Shown here: positions 13,702 to 25,500 of the stretch, piece after piece
Position numbering within the stretch: position 1 is the first letter of the stretch
Layout of the letters: each line of letters starts with the position of its first letter
Source: Parus major
Lineage: Eukaryota; Chordata; Aves; Passeriformes; Paridae
Length of the DNA stretch: 64,000 nt
Direction of reading: 5' to 3'
NCBI RefSeq assembly: GCF_001522545.3
Contig: NC_031769.1
Location: 132,512,689 to 132,576,688, forward strand
Position numbers and translations under genes: made by a program
Notes under the pieces: generated by a model
Databases searched by the model: none
Told to the model about the DNA's origin: nothing
What the model saw: only the letters and a program-made list of their open reading frames with translations

Positions 13702-14600
13702 TGTGACCCATTATAACACCCCAAAACACTTAAATGCAAGGAGGTTTACTGAGGTTCCTTTTCTATGGGTTAAGTGCACAGGAAAAATACCCACCAGATA
13801 TTCTCAAGAGATCAAAAGTATACAAAAGTTTACTGGAAAATATAGAAGGCCAAGGAACTTTGGCAAAGGATTTAATACAAAATCAAATTAATAAAAAAAA
13901 CTTATCATAGCATTAACTTAGTTTATTTAACTTAGCAAACTTTAAATCCATTCAATGTAAAGTTACCCAAAATGTTCTATGAGAAGAGAATCAGAAGAAA
14001 AATAAAGGGAGAAAGACAGAAACAACATAGAAAAACACACACATAGCTGCCAACTCCTGGATTCCAGCACAAATAAACTCCAAGAGGGGCAGAGTCAAGA
14101 CGTGTTTATTTCTCAGCCAGCTTATTAAACCTCAGGCCTATGTGGGCCCTTCCCCCAGGTGGGACTGTGGTCACTCAGCCACTGAGGATCTGGGTTAGCT
14201 CTGCCTCTGGTGTGTGATTGACTGATTGATTGATTGATTGATTGACAGACATTGCAGGGCTGGGATGCTCTAGCTCTGGGGGCTGTGGTGTGTGGGCAGA
14301 GCACTGATTCACCAGGGCAACGTCCGACCTGCCCCTCTCCCCAACACATCCCGAAATATCTCGAGACATCAATCTTTCCCCTGAATATCCTGGAATCCTC
14401 AGTCTCTCTGGCGGGAAGGAGGCAGGGGGACCTTGCTGTAGCCACAGTGGGCCCAGGGGACAGCGTCTGTCTTTGCAGAATTCAGCAGCACGCTTGTGCT
14501 CACCACAGCTCCGACCTTTCCCCTCTCTGGCACCCACACATCCCTGCCTGGCTGTGCACTGACCCTACTCACTGGCTAGTCTGGGCTGATCACACTGAAA
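13702..14600 (-). mobile_element. Probable solo LTR, family not identified
   Basis: The segment starts with TGTGACCCATTATAACACCC and changes from AT-rich to GC-rich internally. On the minus strand it shows an AATAAA signal (complement of TTTATT at 14105-14110) followed by an R/U5-like stretch, while the GC-rich part at 14260-14580 would be U3. The layout fits a retroviral LTR, but both ends are uncertain and no target-site duplication was found. Long overlapping frames on both strands within it come from its GC content. It could instead be several unrelated repeats side by side. Confidence 0.4.
14215..14245. repeat. (TGAT)n tetranucleotide microsatellite
   Basis: About seven near-perfect TGAT units, with one TGAC interruption near the start, lie inside the probable LTR. 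Confidence 0.9.
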
Positions 14601-17600
14601 TGCAAATTACTAACTTTTGTGAAGTTACTAAACTAACCAAGTGACTCTTCATTGGTGCCTACTCATTACTTACCTTTATGAAAACTTTGGTGACATTTAT
14701 AAATAGTCCTAATAATTTAGTATTTTACCATTTATTCAAGAAAGGTGTTGAATAGACAAGGGATAAAGAATATAGATTTCAAATCAATCTTTGTAGGAAA
14801 CCTCTATTACACATTACCATACATGCATTTTCTCTTTGCAACCCCATTTTAAAAGCCATTAGTCAGCAAGATTTGAGTCCATTTAATGTTTTCAGGCTAA
14901 GTTAATAACTGAGATCCTTGTTTCCTAATAAAAATGTGAAATAGTCTTAAGGCAAATGCCTGACAGAATTATTTAAAAAGAAAAAAGAATACCTTACTGA
15001 TATTATTTATCAACTAGATCCCTAGTCTAAGAAAAATATCAAGTTTGAAAAATTTTATTTTTCATAAAAGAAAGTTGATATTTAGAAGAAGGGAGTAAAA
15101 TTATTTATTAATGATGATGTCAAACATTCTATTATTTGGCTGGGATTGAGATTTGATGGGTAGTTTGCCCTTTTAAAATATTGGCTTAAGATTTTTTCCA
15201 ATTCTCTTTAATTTCCCCTGTGTTTTAAACTTTATTAAAAGTCAACATATGTACCTGAGAAAGCTTATTTGATTATTCCTTTTTGGTGGTTTTAAACACA
15301 CGTGGTTCAGGTCTCTTGGTAAAAAAAGAAGAAGACAAGAAATAAAGAGCTTTACTGGTTGCTGCTTTCACGTTTTTCAGGAGACTGCTGGAATGGAACC
15401 TTTCAATTCCACTAATCAGGTCACTCTTCTCTCTTACTTGTGATGTTGGGGTACGCTTGCTAGAACCAGTTCTAGCTCTTCTCTGTTATTGTAAACCCTT
15501 TCCCTACCATCCAACCAGACAGTCTACCAGTTAAGGGGGTTCAAATATAACTGTTCAGTAATTTGTCCAGAGAACACCACTAATGAGTCACTTCATCCTT
15601 TGTATTCAAATAATCCAAAAATATCTGTATACCTGTATTAAATACTATGTATTATGCAGTATACCCGTATTTCTGTATCCTAGAAAAGGAACAAGGCTCA
15701 AACAGGAGGGGACCTATAAATTACTTTTTAAGAGAGAGCACAGCACTCTTCACATAGCCATGAAAGGATATAGGTTCTGTGTAGGAAAAAAACACAGGTG
15801 ATCTTTGTCATTTCACACTTGAAACTTATTTCCTTTTTTAGACAACATGAGACCAAATCTTGAGACTTTTCTATATCATTTTACATTGTCTGAGTAACCT
15901 CCCACTAAAATGGTACACCCAAGTTACAGCACAGGAATCTGACAGGCTATTGAAATGCAGTTCTATTAACTCTTCCTCCATGTGCATCAGTCACACCAAA
16001 CAGCATGACCTGAGACTACTATTATATGCTTTAATTTGGAAGTATCATGCTGAGCTCCATCTTTCACTACATTTCTACCCAGGCTTCTGATAAAACAATC
16101 TAATCAGCTAAAACAAGATTATATGGTAACAGTAGATGTATAGCATGAACATTTTATCCCTAAAGAATTTCTTTATTAAACTAATTTTGTTTCTCTCATT
16201 AATCTCATTGAAGATTGTTCTGCAATAATGAAAGGATGTAATCTGCCACTGACTAATCGTTTCAGACTCTTCAGTCACCATATCTTCCTTTTCAATAGAC
16301 TTTCCCCCTGTGTTCCTTCTGGCTACTTAAATAGAAGACAAGCTGAAAGAAAACAGGTTTTGTATATCATTTCATAAGCCTTTTAAAAATTGCAATAAAG
16401 AGAATTCAAGAATTTTTCAAACATCCTCAGCCCTGGTTTTTGAGGTTTTAATTTCCAAGTTTAAGGCTCCTCCCATTCTGTGTGTTTTGATCCTGTCAGT
16501 AATTTCTTAGACAGCAAAGATCTGTTTCTTTGCATTCTTTACCTCTTGGCAGTGAGACAAGCTTCAAACTGCAGACTTTCAATTGCCTGACTATAAGTCT
16601 GAGCCCTAAAATATGAATAATACAGGGCAAAACAGAATTCATTGAACCCAAAATGTTAAGAGGTAATTTATTGAAAATAGTTAAGGTAAGAAGTACTTAA
16701 TGTCACAGCTAAATATTCCTCTGTACACTCATCACTCTTTCTGAGTAGGTGGGAACCTCTTCCCCACCTCTCAGAAGAGTGCCCTGAGCAGCAGAGGCAG
16801 TCTGGTGCTCCTGTAGTAAGACTATTTTGCTTGCAAATGATATTTCAATACTCAGCTGGTATAAGTTGAAGAGAGCAAATAGAAGTGAATTTTGCTTCCA
16901 GCCTGTTGATAAGAAAATTTGTGCAGAAAGGAGAGAAACTTGTGTTGTGCACTTTGCTCCAATACTTATTTATTCTGAAATACTTGTGGATTCCTTAGCT
17001 GCAAGTATCCCTCCTCCCAGCTGAATACCACCATCAGAGCAGCGAGCAACATTCGCGTCTTCACTGAATAGTCCATTGAACCATTGATATTTCCATGCAA
17101 AATGAAACAGCTTCTGCAAGAGAGACAAACATAGCACTTCACTTTAGACTCCAGAATCAGGAGTCTGATTGCTGGATATCCGACAGGGAAGTGGGAGACA
17201 GGGATTTAAGATCTGTCAAGCACAGGAGGCAATTAGATCATAGATTTTTGGGTGAATGCTCAAGCAATTTGAAAACAACTCGAGAGATGATAATACCTCT
17301 TTTTCTTCTAGCTGTATTCTTGTGCAAACTTAATCTGTTCAGGTTTTAAATTGTTTCTTTACCCAAATGAAAGAAACATGCTATGTCTGTGAATCCTGGG
17401 AGGATTTGTTTAAGAGAAACTCATCACTGCAGTAGTTGAAAAAACATTTCTATTCATTTCCAGAACTGATCGGTAGGTAAAACAACCCCTACTATCCAAA
17501 CCTTTGATAATGAGGGAGTTTGGCCATGACCAGGACTTGGCAGTAGCAAAGTGAAAATTATTAAGAACAAGATTTTTGCAAGCTTTTATCACAAGCCTTC

Positions 17601-20600
17601 ATTTTGCTGCACTCCAAACTCTAAACTTAGAAACAAAGTAAGAAAATGCTGTTTATTCCTATAGGGTTATTGTGAAGTACTGAAATGCTTCACAGTAATG
17701 AAATTCCATAATGAATATCATAAATAAAAATTTCTAAAGTAACTTCCTGTAGATAGCATGTCCTATTCAGTGCAGTACACTGTGGTGCTTGTTTCTTTTA
17801 TGATAGTTTTGAACCACCCCTTACTGAGAGCCTTAAGTTTATTCTGAAATTTTCTCAATACATTTGTCTTGACACCCTGTAAATCTTTGATTTAATTTTT
17901 CTTTATGGAGTTAGTTCTAAAAGCTGTAGAATTCATTATAATTGTCGATACATCTGTCGTAAAGTTCAACCACACTTATTATTAACCATCTGAAATGGTT
18001 CTATAGGTTTGTGACTTTTAAGAGTAATACTAAAAATTTAGATCTCTATTAACCAGTGTGCAGTATGAAAGGCTGTTGAGAATGACGTCAAGAACAACAT
18101 TTTCAGGGGTTTACAAAACCTATATATTGTGTTAGCTTGTTCTCTATGCTTTAAGGCAGATAAATCTTCCTCTTGCCATCTGTTAGTGGGTGAGGGGATC
18201 AGGCAATGGGCCATGAAAGCTTTGTACTTCAGCTACCAAACCACCTCCCCAGTCTCCTCTTTCTTCTTCTGTGCTGCCAATATGCTACAGGCCTGACTGG
18301 AGTGCTGCACAGGAAGGTTGAAACAAGTTTATGTGGCCAGATCCTTTGTTCCCACCATTGAGGGCGTGCAGCATCCCACAGCTCTAAAACAATTTGTTAG
18401 TTTTACTGCATAAAGTACCTTACCTAGCAAAAAAATTCCAAACTAGATAAGTGCACAGGTACATCCAAGGTAACCCTCAAAATAAATATAAAGGTGACAT
18501 TACCCCTTCTGTGACATATCCTCTTAGACAGCATTTGACTTCTCTTCATCATATGTTTGTCTGATTCACATTCCTGTACCAGAATGGTATCTACTGACTG
18601 CACTGTACTCAAACTCACTCAGTGAACAGATTCACTATACTCATAAATTAATCACTGGGAAATGTTGTTTTGAAGTATATATGTCTTTAAAATACACCAG
18701 GCTCCTGTCAGTAATCTGATAAACTGTCAGTGATTATATTCAGGGGAGTATGTTATTTTAGACAATATGAGCACCTGGTCCTTGTGAAAGCCATCATCTT
18801 TCTTTCCAGAAACAGTGAAGGGTATGACATGAAAACATAAGGAATAGCTAATTTATTTTCTGATTCCCTGAAAATCTTGAGTAGTGATTTTTATCTTCAG
18901 ATGAGTGATAGAGCTGGGGATTAACTTTGTATGTAATCTCTATTTTACCTGTTGTCCATGGGCAAGAAATCTATATTGTCACGGGAATTCAGAATTACAT
19001 ACAGAGTTTTAAAATAAAATTTCTGCTGCAGGAGTAAAGGTCTAGGTGCCCTTGTGTTTCCTTCCAGTTTGTTTTGTACATGAAAAGTATTCAACTGCAG
19101 CCTTGCTCTGTCCAGTCCTCTCTGTCTGTGCTTTTTTAAAACTTCCAAGGCAGGAAAATAACACTAATTTAGGAAATGTGATTTTTATGACATATCTGAG
19201 CAGAATGACTAAGGAGGAGAAAAATGGCTGTAGTGCCACTCCATGATTTACCAAATGTCAGAGAATCCAGAAATGAGACCTTAGTTACAAATTCTGCATA
19301 TGACAGCAAATGCTTCATTCAGATCTCATTCTTTAATTCATAGTAGACAGAAATCCATAGGAAATCAGGCTTTGGATTTTGCTTCAGGACTATTTACTTG
19401 GACTATTCTGAAATTTTAAGAAAGTCTATCAAAAACACCCAAGAACTTTAGATACTTAGAGAAAGTTGGGAAACAAATGACAAGAAAATACTATTTTCCT
19501 TTTTGATTTTGTCTAAAAATTGTAATTAAAATTAAAACTCTACTCATTGTTGTTCATTGTTGTTTACACACAGTATTCAGGGCATGCTGGAATCTGAAGA
19601 TGTGGGGTTAGATAATCTCTATCACAATGAGCTGTTTTAAAGACATTGGACATCCATTCATGTAGAGTTTATTATCTGAATTTCAACAGCCCAGGAAAAA
19701 ACACTGGTGAAAAGGACTCTGGAATCACCAATGTACATTAACTGGACATTTGAAGATGTTTTTTAATTTTGCATTTTGCCATCAGGGAAAAAAATTACAA
19801 TTCCAGGGAACATTTATAAGTTGGTTAAAATATAAAAAATGTTAAAGGAAACACCCTGAGCTTTCAACTGTAAAGCATATCTAACAAAATCATAGGCTAT
19901 AATTAAGTTTTGCAGAAATGTTCTAAGGAAATATCCCCTCATCATTCAACACATCACAAAAAAAGAGTAAATTTGGAAAGTAGGTATTCCTACAGCAATG
20001 AATCTCTACTTTTACTGACATATTCTATATAACTCTTGATAGCTCCTTTAAGGACCCCACAAATGATAGGAGAGTCCTCCATAGCTATCTGCATTCGTCC
20101 ATCGTTCCCATACACCTGGGAAAGGGAGCTGGCCAAACTCTTCCTCTTTGGCAGGTGTGCACAACAGACATGGCAACCTCCACCTCCAAATGACAGCCTT
20201 CCAATTTTCACTTCGAAGGAAAAATCAGGAAAGCTCTTACCTAGACTCTTTCCATTATCTAACATTAAAGGTCCTTCTAGGCTTACAGCCTTTTGCTTCA
20301 CCTGTGCTTGATTCCCCAGCCACAGGCAACAAAACAGCCCTATCTCAAAATACTTTGTTCTGTGAGATTTTTAACTCAAACACAGCAGCTTTTGAGTGCA
20401 GCCTGCTTGCATCCTGATGGCTTGGGACCTACTTGGGTAAAGAGTAGATCTGTGTGAGTCCTGGGCAGGGAATTGTTTCTTGAATAAATAGACTCTTGTG
20501 TAAGATCTACAATGGAGAAAAAAACCTAACAAACAAAAATCATGTAAATATTGTGTTACCATAGCATGTTTTTGCTTTGGTAAGAAAACAGTGAGATTAT

Positions 20601-21028
20601 TCCTTGTTTTAACTAGCTCATTCTAGAAGAGGGTTAACCACTCTAGAGGAGATTTCACCAGACTGCACAGAATTACATTTTCATTTACTTTGAGGAATAC
20701 ACAGTGAGTTTCTTTCTGATATCCCTTCCTGGGCTTCTTACTGGTTTGCTTAAGTGGTTCTTCTCATTTGTGAACGTCATCCTCAGGCTGAAAACTCTTT
20801 CATTGGGGAGCTCTCTATGAGAATTGTGAGCATCTAACACGGGGCTATGAATTCTGGTGGATATCTTAAGACTGATAGCATACAATATGAATGTCACACA
20901 CACACACATTGAAATAGGCCTCAGTACCTTAGAGGAAAATATAGAGTAAACCCATGTTACAAAATGAATTTGGATTCAAATCACCAGAATGCCCCAAAAT
21001 TCTGGGGTTTATTTTTTCATTAATGTTA
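14601..21028. other. Non-coding DNA, no recognised element
   Basis: AT-rich with frequent stops. A 103-codon minus-strand frame at 19990-20301 and plus-strand frames across the same bases have no recognisable domain. A perfect TGACGTCA octamer is at 18083-18090. A short CA run lies at about 20896-20909. Nothing else was identified. Confidence 0.5.
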
Positions 21029-21184
21029 TTTTTTACTGTCAATCTTATCCATCTGATCAATTAGCTTATCTATCTGATCAAACCACTGTATCATTGATGT
21101 CTCACGTCCCTCAATCTGACTAGTTTGATTTAAAACCACTTCCAAAGTATTTGGCCACTCGGTGGGATTGTCAGGGTCCAGCTC
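21029..21184 (-). other. 52-codon open segment, coding-like, unidentified
   Basis: Between two stops on the minus strand (TGA at 21185-21187, TAA at 21026-21028) lie 52 open codons with coding-like composition. There are two Trp residues (in TEWPN and IQWFD), an NQTS sequon and an amphipathic stretch, DQIDKLIDQMDKID, with heptad-like hydrophobic spacing. There is no ATG near the start. It could be an internal exon: an AG precedes position 21181, and a GTAAAA donor-like site begins at 21036. It could also be a remnant of a retroelement or of a processed gene, since a probable LTR lies 0.9 kb away. I do not recognise the family and assign no function. Confidence 0.3.
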
Positions 21185-21867
21185 TCACATGCATTAATTA
21201 AATAGCAAACAGGAATAGGCCATGACAGCACATTCAGCTGGGCTACTCTCTGATGAAGGCTGATGAGGATTTCACTTCAGTAAAGAGAACTGAACTCAAT
21301 CATAATAGAATTTTAGTTTAAATTTATGAAAAGTTTGGGTAGTAAATAAACTACTGACAGCAAAAAAAAAAAAAAGAATACTCAACAGTTTCTATGTGCA
21401 TGTTATTTTCAACCCCTTTTCAGAGTTCGCAGGTTCTTTTGAGTGTGTATATCCTTTCATTTTCTTCACAAAGAAGCAAAAAATAGCAAACCAACAAATT
21501 ATACCCAGAGGCAGAAAAATATAACCCTAACGAGAGTTAGAGCCTTAAGAAGAAAATGTGCAGAGTTTCCAACATACTTTATAATTTATAATAATGAAAT
21601 TTCTGATTTACAATATTAGTATCATATATAAAATTTTAATCAAAAATTGATTTTGTTCACAATCTCTTCCCCATTTTGACCAATCTCTGAGGAACTTCAA
21701 TAATGCAATTTTTGACCAGGGCTGCCTAGAGGTCAGAAACAGAGGAAAGACCTCTACATTCATTGGTTTCCAACCTTGGCTTTATAAGCAGACAGGTTGC
21801 ACAATCCCGTCCATGACATTTCCTGAATCTTATTGTTTTGTCATACAAGGATCCTCTTGTGTTTTTT
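21185..21867. other. Non-coding DNA with poly(A) tract
   Basis: AT-rich sequence with a 14-base A run at 21362-21375. No element was recognised. It may be retroelement flank, because a probable LTR begins about 230 bases after it ends. Confidence 0.45.
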
Positions 21868-21951
21868 ACTATATATATATATATTATATATAGTATAATA
21901 TATATATATATATAGTATAATATAATATATAATATATAATATATATATATT
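21868..21951. repeat. AT-rich compound repeat, (TA)n with TATAGTA units
   Basis: About 84 bases of nearly pure A/T: (TA)n blocks with TATAGTATAA interruptions that recur at about 21888 and 21912, followed by TATAATATA units. It is self-complementary and able to fold into hairpins. Confidence 0.95.
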
Positions 21952-22099
21952 GCTAATTTTTTTACAATTTACTCCTCTACTAACATTTTCCCTCACAGAA
22001 AGAAGCTGTTATGATGTCATTTGGGTTTTGCCTTTTTTTCTTTTATATATTCTTTGTGTTCTTCACACATATATTTGTAGCTCTGTAGTCTATTGCATT

Positions 22100-22531
22100 A
22101 GTGTCTAGTTTTCCCAGTAATTTTCCATGGCCTTTCCTTAAGCAGAAAGACAAGACAAATTCCAGAGCTCCAAGCTCTGAGGGGTACAAGGCTCCAATCC
22201 TATCTTGGTTCTTCCTGGGAGCCAAGACCAAGAACAACCCCTTGAGATACATTCTCATGGACAAGGTACAACCAGTGCTGAAGGGGGGGCTCCAGAGAAG
22301 GGGATTGACTGGGTGGGAATTGCATCACCACTTGTGCTCCTAATTGGTGTATTTTATCAATTATGATAATTTCCTAAAACCTTTAAAAATGTACTCACCC
22401 TTTGTGGGGGTGAGCTTTTGTGGACATCTTCCCATAACTGCTCCTGAAAGCTTTCAAATAAAGATCCCCTTTTATATTACTCCTTACTAAAATTATCTCA
22501 AGTTTCATTTCCAGGTTGGGAAAAAGGCAAC
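22100..22531 (+). mobile_element. Probable solo LTR (ERVK/ERV2-like)
   Basis: The segment has LTR layout. A U3-like part contains CAAGACAAATTCCAGAGCTC and GGGGGTGAGC-type blocks, and an AATAAA signal lies at 22457-22462. A T-rich U5 follows and ends GGGAAAAAGGCAACA at 22531, the CA end expected of an LTR. The 5' boundary is not clear; I place it approximately where similarity to LTR-like sequence seems to begin. No polypurine tract or retroviral gene lies directly upstream, so this is a solo LTR or a fragment. The class assignment rests on memory of passerine LTRs and is tentative. Confidence 0.55.
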
Positions 22532-25500
22532 AGTTCTTCCACTTGTCAATAACCATTCCTCTTGTATATTTAGGGAAAACAAAATCTCTCTTCTCAGCCT
22601 CTGCTTTACAAAGCTAAATGAGCCAAACCGTTCTTCCTTTTCTCACTCAGTGAACATTTTATATCCCTGGTAAAACTTTGCAATACTTGTTCCACTTTAC
22701 ATCACTAATTATTACCAAAGAATGAATTGGTTATATTTATGAATTTAGGTGAGGACATGCAAAAATCAGAAATAGAAAAGGTCTGTTAGATACATATTTG
22801 CATCACTTTTCAGGTTTTTGCCCCCTGGGATGTTTCATACTAATATGTCTTTTCTGAAATATCTCCAAACATGATCATTCTTCAATTAAAAGCTCAATCA
22901 AAAATATAAATCAGAAATAAACTTATAATTGGGAGGTAATCCCCCATGGTCATCAATTTACAGGTAAAAATTATGCTTTTCTTTAGGAATTCACAAGTGA
23001 GCTAGGATTAAAGACAAACCTGAATAGAACTGATGTTTTTCTAAAACTTTTTAAAATTTTGTGTAATTTAGACTTTACTTTGCCTGTAAGAGCAGAAGTT
23101 GTATTTCAGCCTCTTATACAGAAACCTTCTTCGAGTCAAAAATAAATAGCATATGATGGTTTAAGATATAAAAGAACAATAGTAACACAGTTTACTATTA
23201 CTATTAGTTTATTTTTATTTTTATGAAGCTCCAAAAATTTTCTATCAAATTCAAATTATCAAATTTTCTATCATCTACAATGTAATTGGTAATTGTATAT
23301 CATACATTATACATCCAAAAAAAATTTTTTTATGTATATTTAAGGGGACTTCTGCCTTAAAACATTTAAGGAATATGCCTTTTAAAATGCAAGCTTAATG
23401 GTACAAGAATCAGGTAGCTAGAATTCTGTGTACTGGGAGAAATTTGAGAGATTTACTTGTTTGACAAAGGATTCAAATGAAAATGAGCACCAAGATCAAA
23501 CTGCTATTAAAATAATTTCCATCCAGGCAATGTAGCAGAAACAGTGTTTAGAAGCACAGCTAAAAATATCTGCTGTGACTCAGAATCTTTGAAAATCCAC
23601 AATCAAAATAGCCAGTAATGTGCACCTGTGACCCTTTTACTTGTTTTTGCAAATGCTTTATCTTCATTTCTAAAACTATTTGCAAAGCAGGACCTGAAAG
23701 CAGAAGATGCCAGAAGTGTCCAGCCTGCTGAGAAACAGCAGGTTTTTGCTGTAACAGAAATACCACCAGAGCCTCTGTTTGCATTGGCTTAAGTACTACT
23801 TGAAAATATGATATGGGTTGTTTGCTGCCATTTATCTCTGAATTATTCAGCAAAGAAATGATCATGGGGACCAGAAAGTCACAGGGGCAGCAAAAAGTGG
23901 TATTGGACATCCAGGTCTTCTGTATGGGAAAAATTATTGTGAGTATTTGATCAAAAACAAAGGTATGGGATTAAAACTTTAAAAATTGAGTTCAATAAAG
24001 GACATACCTCTATATTTTTCCACCTTTCTCTCCAACATGGAATTGAAAAATTCTTAAATATTTCACTTTCATAATTTTGAATAATTTTGTTCTTATTTTG
24101 AAATGAAATTTTAAAAAATTGTCCATACATATTTTAAGGGACGCATAAACAGTTCCTGTTATGTCAAGATCAAATTGTGGAGCAGAGATTTTTTTCTTAT
24201 TTTTATTTCATATAAAAGGAAACACTAGGGCTTTTTTCTAAAATATCCCAAATTTTCCCTTTTTAAAAAAAAAAAATAATTTGTTGTGTTCTTACCTAAT
24301 TTCTATCAAAATATAGACAATTTTAATTTTTATTTAAGATAGTTCAGCATTTTTATGGTAGCTTGAGAATTTTCTTGTCTATTTATTTGTTTTTCTAGTC
24401 TAGCTTCAAACAAAGCTGTAGTTGAATAAGAGATTTTCAACATTTGGGATATATTTGCATTGTCTGAGAGCAGTCATGCCAGTTCTGCAATCCAGTCATT
24501 CCTTTTTCTTACCTCCAGACACAGGTACATTGACATAATGATGCTGCCTTCACCAAACAAGCATGGCTGGGATCTTCCTGATCCTAAAACACCTATTTGA
24601 TTTTCAGTAGCATCAACAGTAAAACTTCCATTGCCATGATATTTTGTCAACAAACTCCCAAGAACACCCCTGGCAGCTGGCAGTTGTAGTTAATGCTTCA
24701 TTCTAGGTAGTTTTTCTTAAAGCTTACACAAAACATGGAAAAGAAATTCGGCCAGATATGCCCAAAGTGAAATTACCAAATCCCAAGGCAATATTTTCAC
24801 AGCAATTCCATAAGTGAAGTACTTAAGGGGCACATTTGATCAGGTAGACAGATTCCTTCACCTTCATTAATATCTCAGCAAACTCTACAATGCATGAGTG
24901 TTTCATGGTCTTTTTTGTGCCTTCCTTGCCTTATCCTCCATGCTCCTTAACACTGCTTTTGCTGGATGCCAACCCTGCGTGATGCCTGAATACAAATACT
25001 GAAAAGCCATTTCAAGTACATACCCTGACCAGCTATTTTTGGGCAGCCTATATGTCATTATATAACAGCACATATGCTATAGATCTAGATTTTGGTTTAG
25101 CTAAAATAATTTTCTCCAGTGGCTTGAATTTAAATTTTGCATTTATCCTGAAACAAGCTCAGAAGCCTTTAGGTTTACTGCAACTCTGTATTTTTCTGCC
25201 AGAATTAGAATACCAGGGGTCACATGTGGTATTTAAGTGAGATTTCACATTTATTTTTCAATTAGTTTTAGTTTGCATTGTTTGTTGAGATTTATCTTAA
25301 ATGGTGGCACCAGATTTTTAGGTGATTAAAAGCCATGCTTTACAGAGCTGATTGAAAATTCATAAGACTTTATGAAACATTATAATGTCTTTCTTTTGTA
25401 AGTATATACCTAATTCTCCTTAGAACAGTGCCTGTGAGATATTGCTACTTTCAGCAAGTTTTATTTTTTAATAAAGGCTACTGAGAACCTTATTTTTTTT

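Noticed and set aside
18083..18090. Perfect cAMP response element TGACGTCA
   Set aside because: A lone 8-mer in AT-rich DNA 14 kb from the CpG island is expected by chance at a low rate and has no supporting context.
19990..20417. Overlapping frames of about 90-103 codons on both strands
   Set aside because: No recognisable domain, no splice or polyadenylation context, and comparable open frames occur by chance several times in the window.
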